Notes: generated by a model not told the origin, from the letters alone. A DNA stretch of 5,109 bases from Bifidobacteriaceae bacterium (GCA_031255075.1 JAIRTF010000117.1:1-5109), one strand, 5' to 3'; shown: positions 1 to 5,109, numbered from the stretch's first letter. Numbers and translations are program-made.

Positions 1-1194
1 GAATACAGCCCGGAGATCTTCATCGACACCGAAATGGACTTCGCCTTGGAGATTTGCGAAGCCGTCATGGACGTGTGGCAGCCCGGACCGGACCGGGAGA
101 TCATCCTGAACCTGCCGGCGACAGTGGAACGGGCCACGCCCAACGTCTATGCGGATCAGATCGAATGGATGAGCCGCAACCTGTCACGACGGGAGTTCAT
201 CGCGCTTTCGGTCCACCCGCACAACGACCGCGGCAGCGCCGTGGCCGCCGCCGAACTGGGCGTCATGGCCGGAGCCGATCGGGTGGAGGGTTGCTTGTTT
301 GGCCAAGGCGAACGGACCGGCAACGTGGACTTGGTGACCTTGGGCATGAACCTGTTCAGCCAAGGCATTGACCCTCAGATTGACTTCTCTGACATCGACC
401 AAATCCGGCGGACCGTGGAGCATTGCACCCGCATGGAAGTGCCGCCACGCACCCCCTACGGCGGCGACTTGGTGTACACGGCGTTCTCTGGTTCCCACCA
501 GGACGCCATCAAGAAGGGCCTGGACCAGCGCGAAGCCGAAGCCCAACGCAAGGGTGTCGATGAACACACCATGACCTGGCAGATTCCCTATCTGCCGGTT
601 GATCCGCGTGATGTGGGCCGTAACTATGAGGCGGTCATCCGCGTCAACTCGCAATCCGGCAAGGGCGGCGTGTCCTATCTGATCAAATCGGAAGGCCACC
701 TGGACCTGCCCCGGCGGCTCCAAGTGGAGTTCTCCCGGGTGATCCAAGCCCAAACTGATGCCACCGGCCTGGAGATGACCGCAGACGAACTGTGGTTGGC
801 CTTTGAGGACGAATATCTCCCTTCAGCCGGCGTGGACGGTTTGGAACGTTGGGGTCGGTTCGAGTTGCTGTCTACCCGCACCGATTCGGCCGCCAAAGAC
901 GGGGTGGACGCCCTGGAAGCCGAATTGCGCGATGGCGAAGGCCGGGTCACGTTGACGGGCACCGGCAACGGACCGATTGACGCGTTCGTCAGCGCTCTGC
1001 GCCAGTTTGGTGTGGACGTGTCGGTGCTGGACTATTCGGAGCATGCCCTTTCGACCGGCGGGGATGCCCGGGCGGCAGCCTATGTCGAATGCGAAGTTGA
1101 CGGGCAGACGTTGTGGGGTGTGGGCATTGACCCCTCCATCATCACGGCCTCGCTCAAAGCGATCATCAGCGCCATCAACCGGGCGTTGCGCTAG
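1..1194 (+). CDS. leuA: 2-isopropylmalate synthase, C-terminal 397 residues (5' end outside window)
   Basis: LeuA condenses acetyl-CoA with 2-ketoisovalerate to give 2-isopropylmalate, the first committed step of leucine synthesis in the cytoplasm. The frame is open from base 1 and ends at TAG 1192-1194. About 200 N-terminal residues, including the first metal-binding Asp, are missing, judged against the roughly 560-640-residue actinobacterial enzymes. Visible are the metal-binding HPHNDRG motif (His codons 214-216 and 220-222), GERTGN at about 307-324, the YGGDLVYTAFSGSHQD block at about 460-507, and the linker motif YEAVIRVNSQSGKGG. The last 120 or so residues form the LeuA regulatory domain, with GNGPIDAF at about 964-987, which in this family binds leucine for feedback inhibition. 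The fragment has no frameshift. The residue after FG in the GERTGN loop is Gln where I recall Asn as common; that position varies in the family. The gene is convergent with the next one. Confidence 0.97.
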   Translation, partial: EYSPEIFIDTEMDFALEICEAVMDVWQPGPDREIILNLPATVERATPNVYADQIEWMSRNLSRREFIALSVHPHNDRGSAVAAAELGVMAGADRVEGCLFGQGERTGNVDLVTLGMNLFSQGIDPQIDFSDIDQIRRTVEHCTRMEVPPRTPYGGDLVYTAFSGSHQDAIKKGLDQREAEAQRKGVDEHTMTWQIPYLPVDPRDVGRNYEAVIRVNSQSGKGGVSYLIKSEGHLDLPRRLQVEFSRVIQAQTDATGLEMTADELWLAFEDEYLPSAGVDGLERWGRFELLSTRTDSAAKDGVDALEAELRDGEGRVTLTGTGNGPIDAFVSALRQFGVDVSVLDYSEHALSTGGDARAAAYVECEVDGQTLWGVGIDPSIITASLKAIISAINRALR

Positions 1195-1206
1195 CAGCCA
1201 GTGGTT

Positions 1207-1235
1207 CGCCGGCCTTGGGTGGGAGGCCTGAGGCG
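1207..1235. terminator. Candidate bidirectional hairpin between convergent genes
   Basis: The 57-bp gap between leuA and the convergent membrane-protein gene holds a GC-rich inverted repeat. CGCCGGCCT (1207-1215) can pair with AGGCC (1224-1228) and GGCG (1232-1235), with an 8-nt loop and a 3-nt bulge. That gives about 9 base pairs. Position suits a shared terminator. There is no T-tract on either strand, so a classical intrinsic terminator is not shown, and GC-rich DNA makes such pairings common. Confidence 0.3.
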
Positions 1236-1251
1236 GGCGAGCTAGGTTCGC

Positions 1252-1866
1252 TTAGACCTCGGCGCCGTCATCTGGGTCGTCTGGGTCATCCGGGCCAGTC
1301 TCGCGCCGGGCCGGCATCTGCCAGATCAACGTAGCGGCGCCAACCGTCAAGGCTGCTCCGCCCACCTGCGCCAGCCAGATCGGCAGCGAAGCGCGGAACA
1401 TGGCCCACGCGAATAAGATGGCCAACCCGCCAAGCAGTGCCAGCCAGCCGATCACCAGAATCGGTGCGGCGGCGAAAACCGGCGGGGGAGTCGGCGGCTC
1501 GAAATGCTCTGGGACCTCGCGCGGAGACCAATCCCTAGGGCCGCTCAGTGGAACCTGTTCGACGGCGCCCCTGCCCGAATCCTCAGCGCCAGGCGTATCT
1601 GATTCGTCAGGTTCGGCCAGCTCCGGGTATTCGTCAATTGACCGCTGAATCTGGCGGTGGCCAACGCCCCGGCCGGATGCCCAGTCCCGCAGCGGGTCCG
1701 GCAAGGAGTCGCCGAAGTCTTGGGCCAAGGCGTCCCAACGTTCGGCGAAGGTCGCTTCGTCATCAAGGTCAGGCGCAGGGGCGGGTGTTTCGGCGGCGTC
1801 AACGTCTTCGGGCCGTTCGGCGCCACCGGCGCCAGAATCAGTCGAATCGTTGCGGGAGCCGGACAC
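1252..1866 (-). CDS. Acidic disordered protein with two C-terminal membrane segments, function unknown
   Basis: The product has 204 residues, starts at GTG 1866-1864 and stops at TAA 1254-1252. Residues 1-120 are rich in Asp, Glu, Pro, Ala and Gly and probably disordered, apart from a short amphipathic stretch near 38-62. A motif PEHFEPPTPPP at 119-129 leads into two hydrophobic segments at about 131-157 and 161-183. The tail is short and acidic, with a PDD triplet repeat. From memory, actinobacterial hypothetical proteins share this plan of an acidic N-terminal part, an EHF-x-PP-x-PP motif and two membrane helices, often next to housekeeping genes; I know no function for them. No signal peptide or catalytic motif is visible. 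With one hairpin of helices, both ends should face the same side, probably the cytoplasm. GTG 1866 is the only usual start between an in-frame upstream stop (1908-1906) and the body of the gene. It has no Shine-Dalgarno sequence but a -10-like box sits 7 nt upstream. Confidence 0.8.
   Translation of the reverse strand: MSGSRNDSTDSGAGGAERPEDVDAAETPAPAPDLDDEATFAERWDALAQDFGDSLPDPLRDWASGRGVGHRQIQRSIDEYPELAEPDESDTPGAEDSGRGAVEQVPLSGPRDWSPREVPEHFEPPTPPPVFAAAPILVIGWLALLGGLAILFAWAMFRASLPIWLAQVGGAALTVGAATLIWQMPARRETGPDDPDDPDDGAEV
1267..1293 (-). repeat. Three tandem 9-bp units encoding a Pro-Asp-Asp repeat
   Basis: On the + strand the units are GTCATCTGG, GTCGTCTGG and GTCATCCGG, each differing by one base from its neighbour or the consensus. 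On the coding strand they give three Pro-Asp-Asp triplets near the C-terminus of the membrane protein. Unit length is a multiple of three, so a copy change would keep the frame. Confidence 0.8.
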
Positions 1867-1873
1867 GAGCAGA

Positions 1874-1879
1874 ACTCTA
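1874..1879 (-). promoter_or_regulatory. Candidate -10 box for a leaderless transcript of the 1252-1866 gene
   Basis: Read on the - strand the hexamer is TAGAGT, which fits the actinobacterial TANNNT consensus. Exactly 7 nt (TCTGCTC) separate it from the GTG start codon, so the expected transcription start is at or next to the first base of the gene. No Shine-Dalgarno-like sequence lies in the gap. No -35 box resembling TTGACA is seen 16-19 nt further upstream. The promoter is inferred from position and consensus only. Confidence 0.5.
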
Positions 1880-1999
1880 GCGTCTGATGCTGGCAGCGGG
1901 CCGCCTCATCCCGACCAGCCCACCCAAACGTTGATGGCAGCCCAATTCAGAACCATCCAACCTCGCCACAAACGGCCCAAACCAGGCCCAACCACAGGC

Positions 2000-2090
2000 G
2001 CCCAGAGCGGTCAGGTGGGCGGCGGCATCGTCCATACCATGCCCAAATCAAGGCCAACGGGCCGGCCGTGGGCGGCGGGCGCCTCTGGGC
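2000..2090. repeat. Inverted repeat GCCCAGAG / CTCTGGGC
   Basis: GCCCAGAG at 2000-2007 is matched by its exact reverse complement CTCTGGGC at 2083-2090. The right arm ends 5 bp before the candidate plsC -10 box at 2096. Between the arms an 11-bp direct repeat, GTGGGCGGCGG, occurs at 2015-2025 and 2068-2078. These are exact matches by eye; their use as binding sites is conjecture, and base composition makes chance matches fairly likely. Confidence 0.4.
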
Positions 2091-2095
2091 TCTAA

Positions 2096-2101
2096 TAGAG
2101 T
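2096..2101 (+). promoter_or_regulatory. Candidate -10 box of the plsC-pfp transcript
   Basis: TAGAGT fits TANNNT and is the same hexamer as the candidate box of the divergent gene. The overlapping TAATAG at 2093-2098 is an alternative with a slightly different start. Transcription would begin near 2108 and leave a leader of about 30 nt with a good ribosome-binding site. No convincing -35 hexamer is present around 2072-2080. Confidence 0.45.
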
Positions 2102-2112
2102 TGAGGGCCTCA
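2102..2112. promoter_or_regulatory. Palindrome TGAGG-G-CCTCA near the predicted plsC transcription start
   Basis: TGAGG (2102-2106) and CCTCA (2108-2112) form a perfect inverted repeat around one central G, directly after the -10 box. The position would suit an operator. The same TGAGG recurs at 2125-2129 next to the ribosome-binding site, so CCTCA at the start of the mRNA could instead pair with it. Both roles are inferred from sequence symmetry alone. Confidence 0.3.
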
Positions 2113-2125
2113 GACCCAAATCCGT

Positions 2126-2131
2126 GAGGGG
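2126..2131 (+). promoter_or_regulatory. Ribosome-binding site that decides the plsC start
   Basis: GAGGGG lies 7 nt before GTG 2139. The in-frame upstream GTG at 2124 overlaps this site and has no site of its own, which favours 2139. Confidence 0.75.
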
Positions 2132-2138
2132 AAGTCTC

Positions 2139-2954
2139 GTGTTCTACTGGCTGGCCAAGGCGGTCCTCGGGCCGCTGGTGCGGCTGATCTACAAACCGTG
2201 GATCTGGGGCGGCGGCAACATCCCCACGAAGGGTCCGGTGATCCTGGCGTCCAATCACCTGGCGGTGTTCGATTCGGTGTTTGTGCCGGCGGTGCTGCCG
2301 CGCCGGGTATTCTTCATCGCCAAGTCTGACTACTTCAACGGCCGGGGCCTCAAAGGGCGGCTGACTGCGGGCTTTATGCGCGGGATCGGCATGATCCCGG
2401 TGGACCGGTCGGGTGGACGTTCGGCGGCGACATCGCTGGAAAAGGGCCTCAAGGTGCTCAAGAGCAAGCACGTCTTTGGCATCTACCCGGAAGGCACCCG
2501 CTCACCCGATGGGCGGCTCTACCGCGGCAAGACCGGCGTGGCCCGCCTGGCTTTGCGTTCGGGTGCGCCGGTGGTGCCCATCGCCATGATCGGAACCAAC
2601 CTGGCCCAACCGATCGGCAAACGCATCCCGAAACGGCTGCGGGTCGGAATCATGGTTGGCGAGCCGATGACCTTCGCCGAATACCAGGGCATGGACGAAG
2701 ACCGGTTTGTGCTCCGGGAGATCACCGATCAGATCATGTTCGAAATCATGAAGCTGTCCGGCCAAGAATACGTTGACGTTTACGCCGCCACCATGAAGGC
2801 CCGCCTGGCTTCCGGCGCCCCCGCACCCGCCACCGAGGTGCCCGATGCCGCGCCTGGCGCCCACGTCCGCCCGCCCGGTTTGGAGCCACCCGCGCCGCCG
2901 GAAAACGAGGCCGAACCCGAAGACGAATCCGAAACCGCCCCTGGTACCAGTTGA
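2139..2954 (+). CDS. plsC: 1-acyl-sn-glycerol-3-phosphate acyltransferase
   Basis: PlsC-family enzymes transfer an acyl chain to the 2-position of lysophosphatidic acid, giving phosphatidic acid at the inner face of the membrane. The 271-residue product has the family blocks in order: NHLAVFD (catalytic HX4D, His40 and Asp45), GMIPVDR (84-90), YPEGTRS (116-122) and VVPIAMIGT (145-153). The N-terminus MFYWLAK followed by a basic hydrophobic stretch is typical of actinobacterial members and supports GTG 2139 with its ribosome site over GTG 2124, which would add five residues. The last 48 residues (about 224-271) are Pro-, Ala- and Glu-rich and probably disordered, beyond the catalytic fold. It likely heads an operon with the phosphofructokinase gene, 20 bp downstream. 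The exact acyl acceptor cannot be read from sequence, so a related lysophospholipid acyltransferase role is possible. Confidence 0.93.
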   Translation: MFYWLAKAVLGPLVRLIYKPWIWGGGNIPTKGPVILASNHLAVFDSVFVPAVLPRRVFFIAKSDYFNGRGLKGRLTAGFMRGIGMIPVDRSGGRSAATSLEKGLKVLKSKHVFGIYPEGTRSPDGRLYRGKTGVARLALRSGAPVVPIAMIGTNLAQPIGKRIPKRLRVGIMVGEPMTFAEYQGMDEDRFVLREITDQIMFEIMKLSGQEYVDVYAATMKARLASGAPAPATEVPDAAPGAHVRPPGLEPPAPPENEAEPEDESETAPGTS

Positions 2955-2963
2955 AACCAATCG

Positions 2964-2970
2964 AAGGAGA
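2964..2970 (+). promoter_or_regulatory. Ribosome-binding site of pfp
   Basis: AAGGAGA stands 4 nt before ATG 2975. It selects this ATG over the in-frame TTG at 2951, which would overlap the plsC stop by 4 nt and add eight residues unlike the family N-terminus. Confidence 0.85.
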
Positions 2971-2974
2971 AACG

Positions 2975-4177
2975 ATGTCCGCACAACGTGTGGCAATTCT
3001 GACCGCTGGAGGCTTCGCGCCATGCTTGTCTGCGGCGGTTGGTGGGCTGATTCAGCGTTACACCGAGCTGCGCCCTGAGATCGAGATTCTGATCTACCAG
3101 CACGGCTACTTCGGTCTGCTGACCGCTGATTCGTATCTGGTCAGCGATGAAGGGCGGGCCAAGGCTGGGGTTCTGCAACGCTATGGCGGCTCGCCGATCG
3201 GCAACTCGCGGGTCAAACTGACCAACACCGCTGATCTGCTGCGCCGCGGTTTGATCAAAGAAGGCGAAGAACCCCTGGCTGTGGCCGCCGAAAGGCTCCG
3301 GGCCGATGGCGTGGACGTGCTCCACACCGTGGGCGGGGACGACACCAACACGACAGCCGCCGAATTGGCCGCCTATCTGAAAGAACACGGCTACGGCCTG
3401 ACCGTGGTAGGCCTGCCGAAGACGATTGACAACGATGTGATCCCAATCAAGCAATCCCTGGGAGCCTGGACTGCCGCGGAGCAAGCTTCCCTGTTCGCCC
3501 AGAACATCCTGGCTGAACACCGCTCCAATCCGCGCATGCTGATTGTCCATGAGGTGATGGGTCGCAACTGCGGTTGGTTGACGGCCGCGGCCGCCACCGA
3601 ATACCGCCGTTGGTTGAACGAGCAGGAATGGAACCCGGCCCTGGGGTTGACCAAAGAGCGTTGGGACATCCACGGCGTCTACATCCCAGAAATGGAACTG
3701 GACCTCGACGCGGAATCGCAACGACTGCGGGCCATCATGGACCGGATTGGCAACGTCAACGTGTTCCTGTCGGAGGGGGCCGGCGTGGAGACGATTGTCC
3801 ACGAGATGGAAGTCTCCGGCCAAGACGTGCCCCGGGACCCGTTTGGGCACGTCAAACTGGACACCATCAACCCTGGCACTTGGTATGCCCGGGAGTTCGC
3901 CGAGCGGATGGGCGCTTTGAAGACCATGGTCCAAAAGTCCGGCTACTTCTCCCGGTCTGCCCGGGCCAATGAACGCGATCTGCTACTGATCCGCTCCATG
4001 ACGGACATGGCTGTCGACTGTGCCTTGGATGGTGTGTCCGGTGTGATTGGCCATGACGAGGACAACGGCGATGTGCTGCGGGCCATCGAGTTTGATCGGA
4101 TCAAGGGCGGCAAGGCCTTCGATACGTCCAAGCCGTGGTTCCGGGACCTGCTGGACGCCATCGGGCAACCGGGCTGA
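2975..4177 (+). CDS. pfp: Pyrophosphate-dependent 6-phosphofructokinase (PFP)
   Basis: This enzyme reversibly phosphorylates fructose-6-phosphate to fructose-1,6-bisphosphate using pyrophosphate instead of ATP, in the cytoplasm. The 400-residue length and overall sequence closely match the Propionibacterium freudenreichii PFP type. The N-terminus has TAGGFAPCLS (10-19), where ATP enzymes have a similar glycine loop. The phosphate-donor signature is GGDD (120-123): Asp123 replaces the Gly of the ATP-type GGDG. In PKTIDND (148-154), Lys149 replaces the Gly of PGTIDND, and Asp152 is the expected catalytic base. MGRNCG (195-200) and KSGYFSRS (321-328) bind the sugar phosphate. Asp and Lys at these two places are the accepted markers of PPi use, so the donor call is strong. 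The gene follows plsC by 20 bp with its own good ribosome site and is probably cotranscribed. Its stop TGA is in frame with the next gene. ATP use is the less likely alternative. Confidence 0.95.
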   Translation: MSAQRVAILTAGGFAPCLSAAVGGLIQRYTELRPEIEILIYQHGYFGLLTADSYLVSDEGRAKAGVLQRYGGSPIGNSRVKLTNTADLLRRGLIKEGEEPLAVAAERLRADGVDVLHTVGGDDTNTTAAELAAYLKEHGYGLTVVGLPKTIDNDVIPIKQSLGAWTAAEQASLFAQNILAEHRSNPRMLIVHEVMGRNCGWLTAAAATEYRRWLNEQEWNPALGLTKERWDIHGVYIPEMELDLDAESQRLRAIMDRIGNVNVFLSEGAGVETIVHEMEVSGQDVPRDPFGHVKLDTINPGTWYAREFAERMGALKTMVQKSGYFSRSARANERDLLLIRSMTDMAVDCALDGVSGVIGHDEDNGDVLRAIEFDRIKGGKAFDTSKPWFRDLLDAIGQPG

Positions 4178-4208
4178 TCGCCGCCGGCGGAACCCTCGCC
4201 GCGGGGGC

Positions 4209-4235
4209 ATGCGGGTAGGCTTGCAGGCGCTATGA
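4209..4235 (+). other. Possible 8-codon ORF overlapping the aroG start by ATGA
   Basis: ATG 4209 opens a frame that reads MRVGLQAL and stops at TGA 4233-4235, sharing ATGA with the aroG start at 4232. Such overlaps can couple translation. The purine-rich GCGGGGG before it is too close to the ATG to be a good ribosome site. The peptide has no Phe, Tyr or Trp, so classical aromatic attenuation is not indicated. It may be chance. Confidence 0.2.
4216..4221 (+). promoter_or_regulatory. Candidate -10 box ahead of aroG
   Basis: TAGGCT fits TANNNT and ends 10 nt before the aroG ATG, which would leave a leader of only about 3-4 nt. No TTGACA-like box is seen upstream. A weak AGG at 4225-4227 is the only ribosome-site-like sequence, so either a near-leaderless transcript or readthrough from pfp with poor initiation is possible. 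Confidence 0.35.
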
Positions 4236-5109
4236 GTGATCCGACGCGCGACCCGCTGGATTCGTACCTCGACTTCCCAGCCGCCCAACAACCCGAATGG
4301 CCTGACCAGGCGGAATTGGCGGCTGCCACAGCTGCCCTCAGCGCCAAACCACCGCTGGTGTTCGCTGGCGAAGCCGATGTGCTGATGGACAAACTGGCGG
4401 CCGCTCAACGCGGCGAGGCCTTTGTGCTCCAAGGCGGCGACTGTGCGGAGATTTTCCAAGAAAGCTCTGCCGACCGGATTCGGAACAAGATTCGCACCGT
4501 GCTGCAGATGGCGGTGGTGTTGACCTACGGCGCTTCGCTGCCGATCATCAAGATGGGCCGGATGGCCGGCCAATACGCCAAACCGCGCAGTTCCCAATGG
4601 GAAACCCGCGACGGCGTGACCCTGCCGGCCTACCGGGGCGATGCCGTCAACCAATTCGATTTCACGCCGGAAGCCCGCCGGGGAGACCCGTGGCGGATGG
4701 TTGAGGCGTACAACCATTCGTCATCCACCCTCAACCTGATCCGGGCTTTCACCATGGGCGGCTTTGCCGATCTGCGGCGAGTCCAGGAATGGAACCGCGG
4801 GTTTGTGGCTAACCCGGCCTATGCCCGCTACGACGCCATCGCAGCCCAGATTGACCAGGCTGTGCGGTTCATGGCGGCTTGCGGCGCTGATTTCGAAGCC
4901 CTCAAAATGGTGGAGTTCTTCTCTTCACATGAGGCGTTGTTGTTGGACTATGAGCGAGCTTTGACGCGGATTGATTCACGGGGCGGGCAACCCTATGACT
5001 GTTCGGCCCACTTCTTGTGGATAGGGGAGCGGACCCGTTCACCGGAGGGTGCTCACGCTGAACTGATGAGCCAAGTGCGCAACCCGTTGGGCATCAAAGT
5101 TGGGCCTAC
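4232..5109 (+). CDS. aroG: 3-deoxy-D-arabino-heptulosonate 7-phosphate synthase, class II (3' end outside window)
   Basis: DAHP synthase condenses phosphoenolpyruvate with erythrose-4-phosphate, the entry step of the shikimate pathway to aromatic amino acids, in the cytoplasm. The window holds 292 codons, about two thirds of the usual 450-460 residues, with no stop before the edge. Class II motifs are AAQQPEWPD (17-25), QGGDCAE (67-73, metal-ligand Cys71), GRMAGQYAKPRS (109-120), SSHEALLLDYE (231-241), WIGERTR (263-269) and NPLGIKVGP (284-292). Arg110, Glu266, Arg267 and Lys289 align, from memory, with PEP-binding residues of Mycobacterium tuberculosis AroG. The other metal ligands lie beyond the edge. 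ATG 4232 is the only usual start codon between the in-frame pfp stop and the conserved region. The N-terminus is roughly 16 residues shorter than the M. tuberculosis enzyme and closer to the Streptomyces type, so its regulation may differ. The gene follows pfp by 54 bp. Confidence 0.95.
   Translation, partial: MSDPTRDPLDSYLDFPAAQQPEWPDQAELAAATAALSAKPPLVFAGEADVLMDKLAAAQRGEAFVLQGGDCAEIFQESSADRIRNKIRTVLQMAVVLTYGASLPIIKMGRMAGQYAKPRSSQWETRDGVTLPAYRGDAVNQFDFTPEARRGDPWRMVEAYNHSSSTLNLIRAFTMGGFADLRRVQEWNRGFVANPAYARYDAIAAQIDQAVRFMAACGADFEALKMVEFFSSHEALLLDYERALTRIDSRGGQPYDCSAHFLWIGERTRSPEGAHAELMSQVRNPLGIKVGP

Larger units (their letters stand above)
1867..2138. other. Divergent intergenic region, 272 bp, no gene supported
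   Basis: This region separates the leftward membrane-protein gene from rightward plsC. Its left half (about 1905-2010) is C- and A-rich on the + strand and carries the near-tandem pair GGCCCAAACCA (1974-1984) and GGCCCAACCA (1985-1994). Its right half is GC-rich with short direct and inverted repeats. An 81-codon open frame on the + strand (1850-2095) crosses it, but its product is low-complexity, it has no credible ribosome site, and I recognise no family. I see no tRNA, riboswitch or known small RNA. Confidence 0.6.

Noticed and set aside
304..306. Gln in the LeuA GQGERTGN loop as a possible loss of function
   Set aside because: The position varies across the family (other residues occur in type 1 enzymes), and the catalytic Glu, Arg and Asn around it are intact.
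184..753. 189-codon open frame on the - strand within leuA
   Set aside because: It is fully antisense to conserved LeuA motifs; no independent support.
1850..2095. 81-codon open frame on the + strand in the intergenic region
   Set aside because: It overlaps the start of the divergent gene, its product is a Pro/Thr/Gln-rich string with no known motif, and no good ribosome site precedes it.
2124..2126. GTG as the plsC start
   Set aside because: It overlaps the Shine-Dalgarno sequence that serves GTG 2139, and the extra residues are not typical of the family.
1947..2471. 174-codon open frame on the - strand over the intergenic region and plsC
   Set aside because: It covers the start of plsC and the divergent promoters, and its product is low-complexity and unrecognisable.
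2951..2953. TTG as the pfp start, with a 4-nt overlap of the plsC stop
   Set aside because: The strong AAGGAGA site points to ATG 2975, and the family N-terminus begins there.
2780..3934. 384-codon open frame on the - strand across plsC and pfp
   Set aside because: It lies antisense to two strongly recognised genes, its product is rich in His, Gln and Gly with no family I recognise, and such frames arise from GC-biased third positions.
4185..4201. Hairpin CGGCG-loop-CGCCG after pfp as a terminator
   Set aside because: Only 5 base pairs with a 7-nt loop and no T-tract; too weak in GC-rich DNA to call.
3983..4717. 244-codon open frame on the - strand across the pfp-aroG junction
   Set aside because: It is antisense to conserved coding sequence of both genes and shows no domain or plausible ribosome site.

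Overview
The window looks like ordinary core chromosome from a GC-rich actinobacterium. The evidence is protein-level resemblance, judged from memory: an actinobacterial-type long LeuA, a pyrophosphate-dependent phosphofructokinase very close to the Propionibacterium freudenreichii type, and a class II DAHP synthase like those of Streptomyces and Mycobacterium. GTG starts and TANNNT -10 boxes with weak or absent -35 boxes fit the same group. A relative of Propionibacteriaceae or Actinomycetaceae is plausible, but the sequence does not fix the family.

Layout. (1) Positions 1-1194, + strand: the C-terminal two thirds of 2-isopropylmalate synthase (leuA), cut by the window edge. (2) 1252-1866, - strand, convergent with leuA: a 204-residue acidic, disordered protein ending in two membrane segments, function unknown, with signs of a leaderless GTG start. 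(3) 1867-2138: a 272-bp divergent intergenic region with a candidate promoter for each side, short repeats, and a small palindrome near the predicted start of the rightward transcript. (4) 2139-2954, + strand: plsC, a lysophosphatidate acyltransferase. (5) 2975-4177, + strand: PPi-dependent 6-phosphofructokinase, 20 bp after plsC and probably in its operon. (6) 4232-5109, + strand: the first 292 residues of a class II DAHP synthase (aroG), running off the right edge; its frame is open to the end of the window.

How the genes relate. plsC, a phosphofructokinase gene and a class II DAHP synthase gene also lie close together in Streptomyces and related actinobacteria, so this is probably an old conserved neighbourhood. 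PFP works in upper glycolysis. It supplies carbon toward phosphoenolpyruvate and affects how much fructose-6-phosphate is left to make erythrose-4-phosphate; these two are the substrates of DAHP synthase. PlsC uses glycerol-3-phosphate-derived lysophosphatidate for membrane lipid. LeuA commits 2-ketoisovalerate to leucine.

I found no mobile element, CRISPR array, tRNA, rRNA, defence system or clearly new system. The points most worth a second look are regulatory or architectural: the predicted leaderless gene, the palindrome and possible ribosome-site pairing ahead of plsC, and the pfp-aroG junction. At that junction the two genes share a frame, are separated by one TGA, and an 8-codon ORF overlaps the aroG start.
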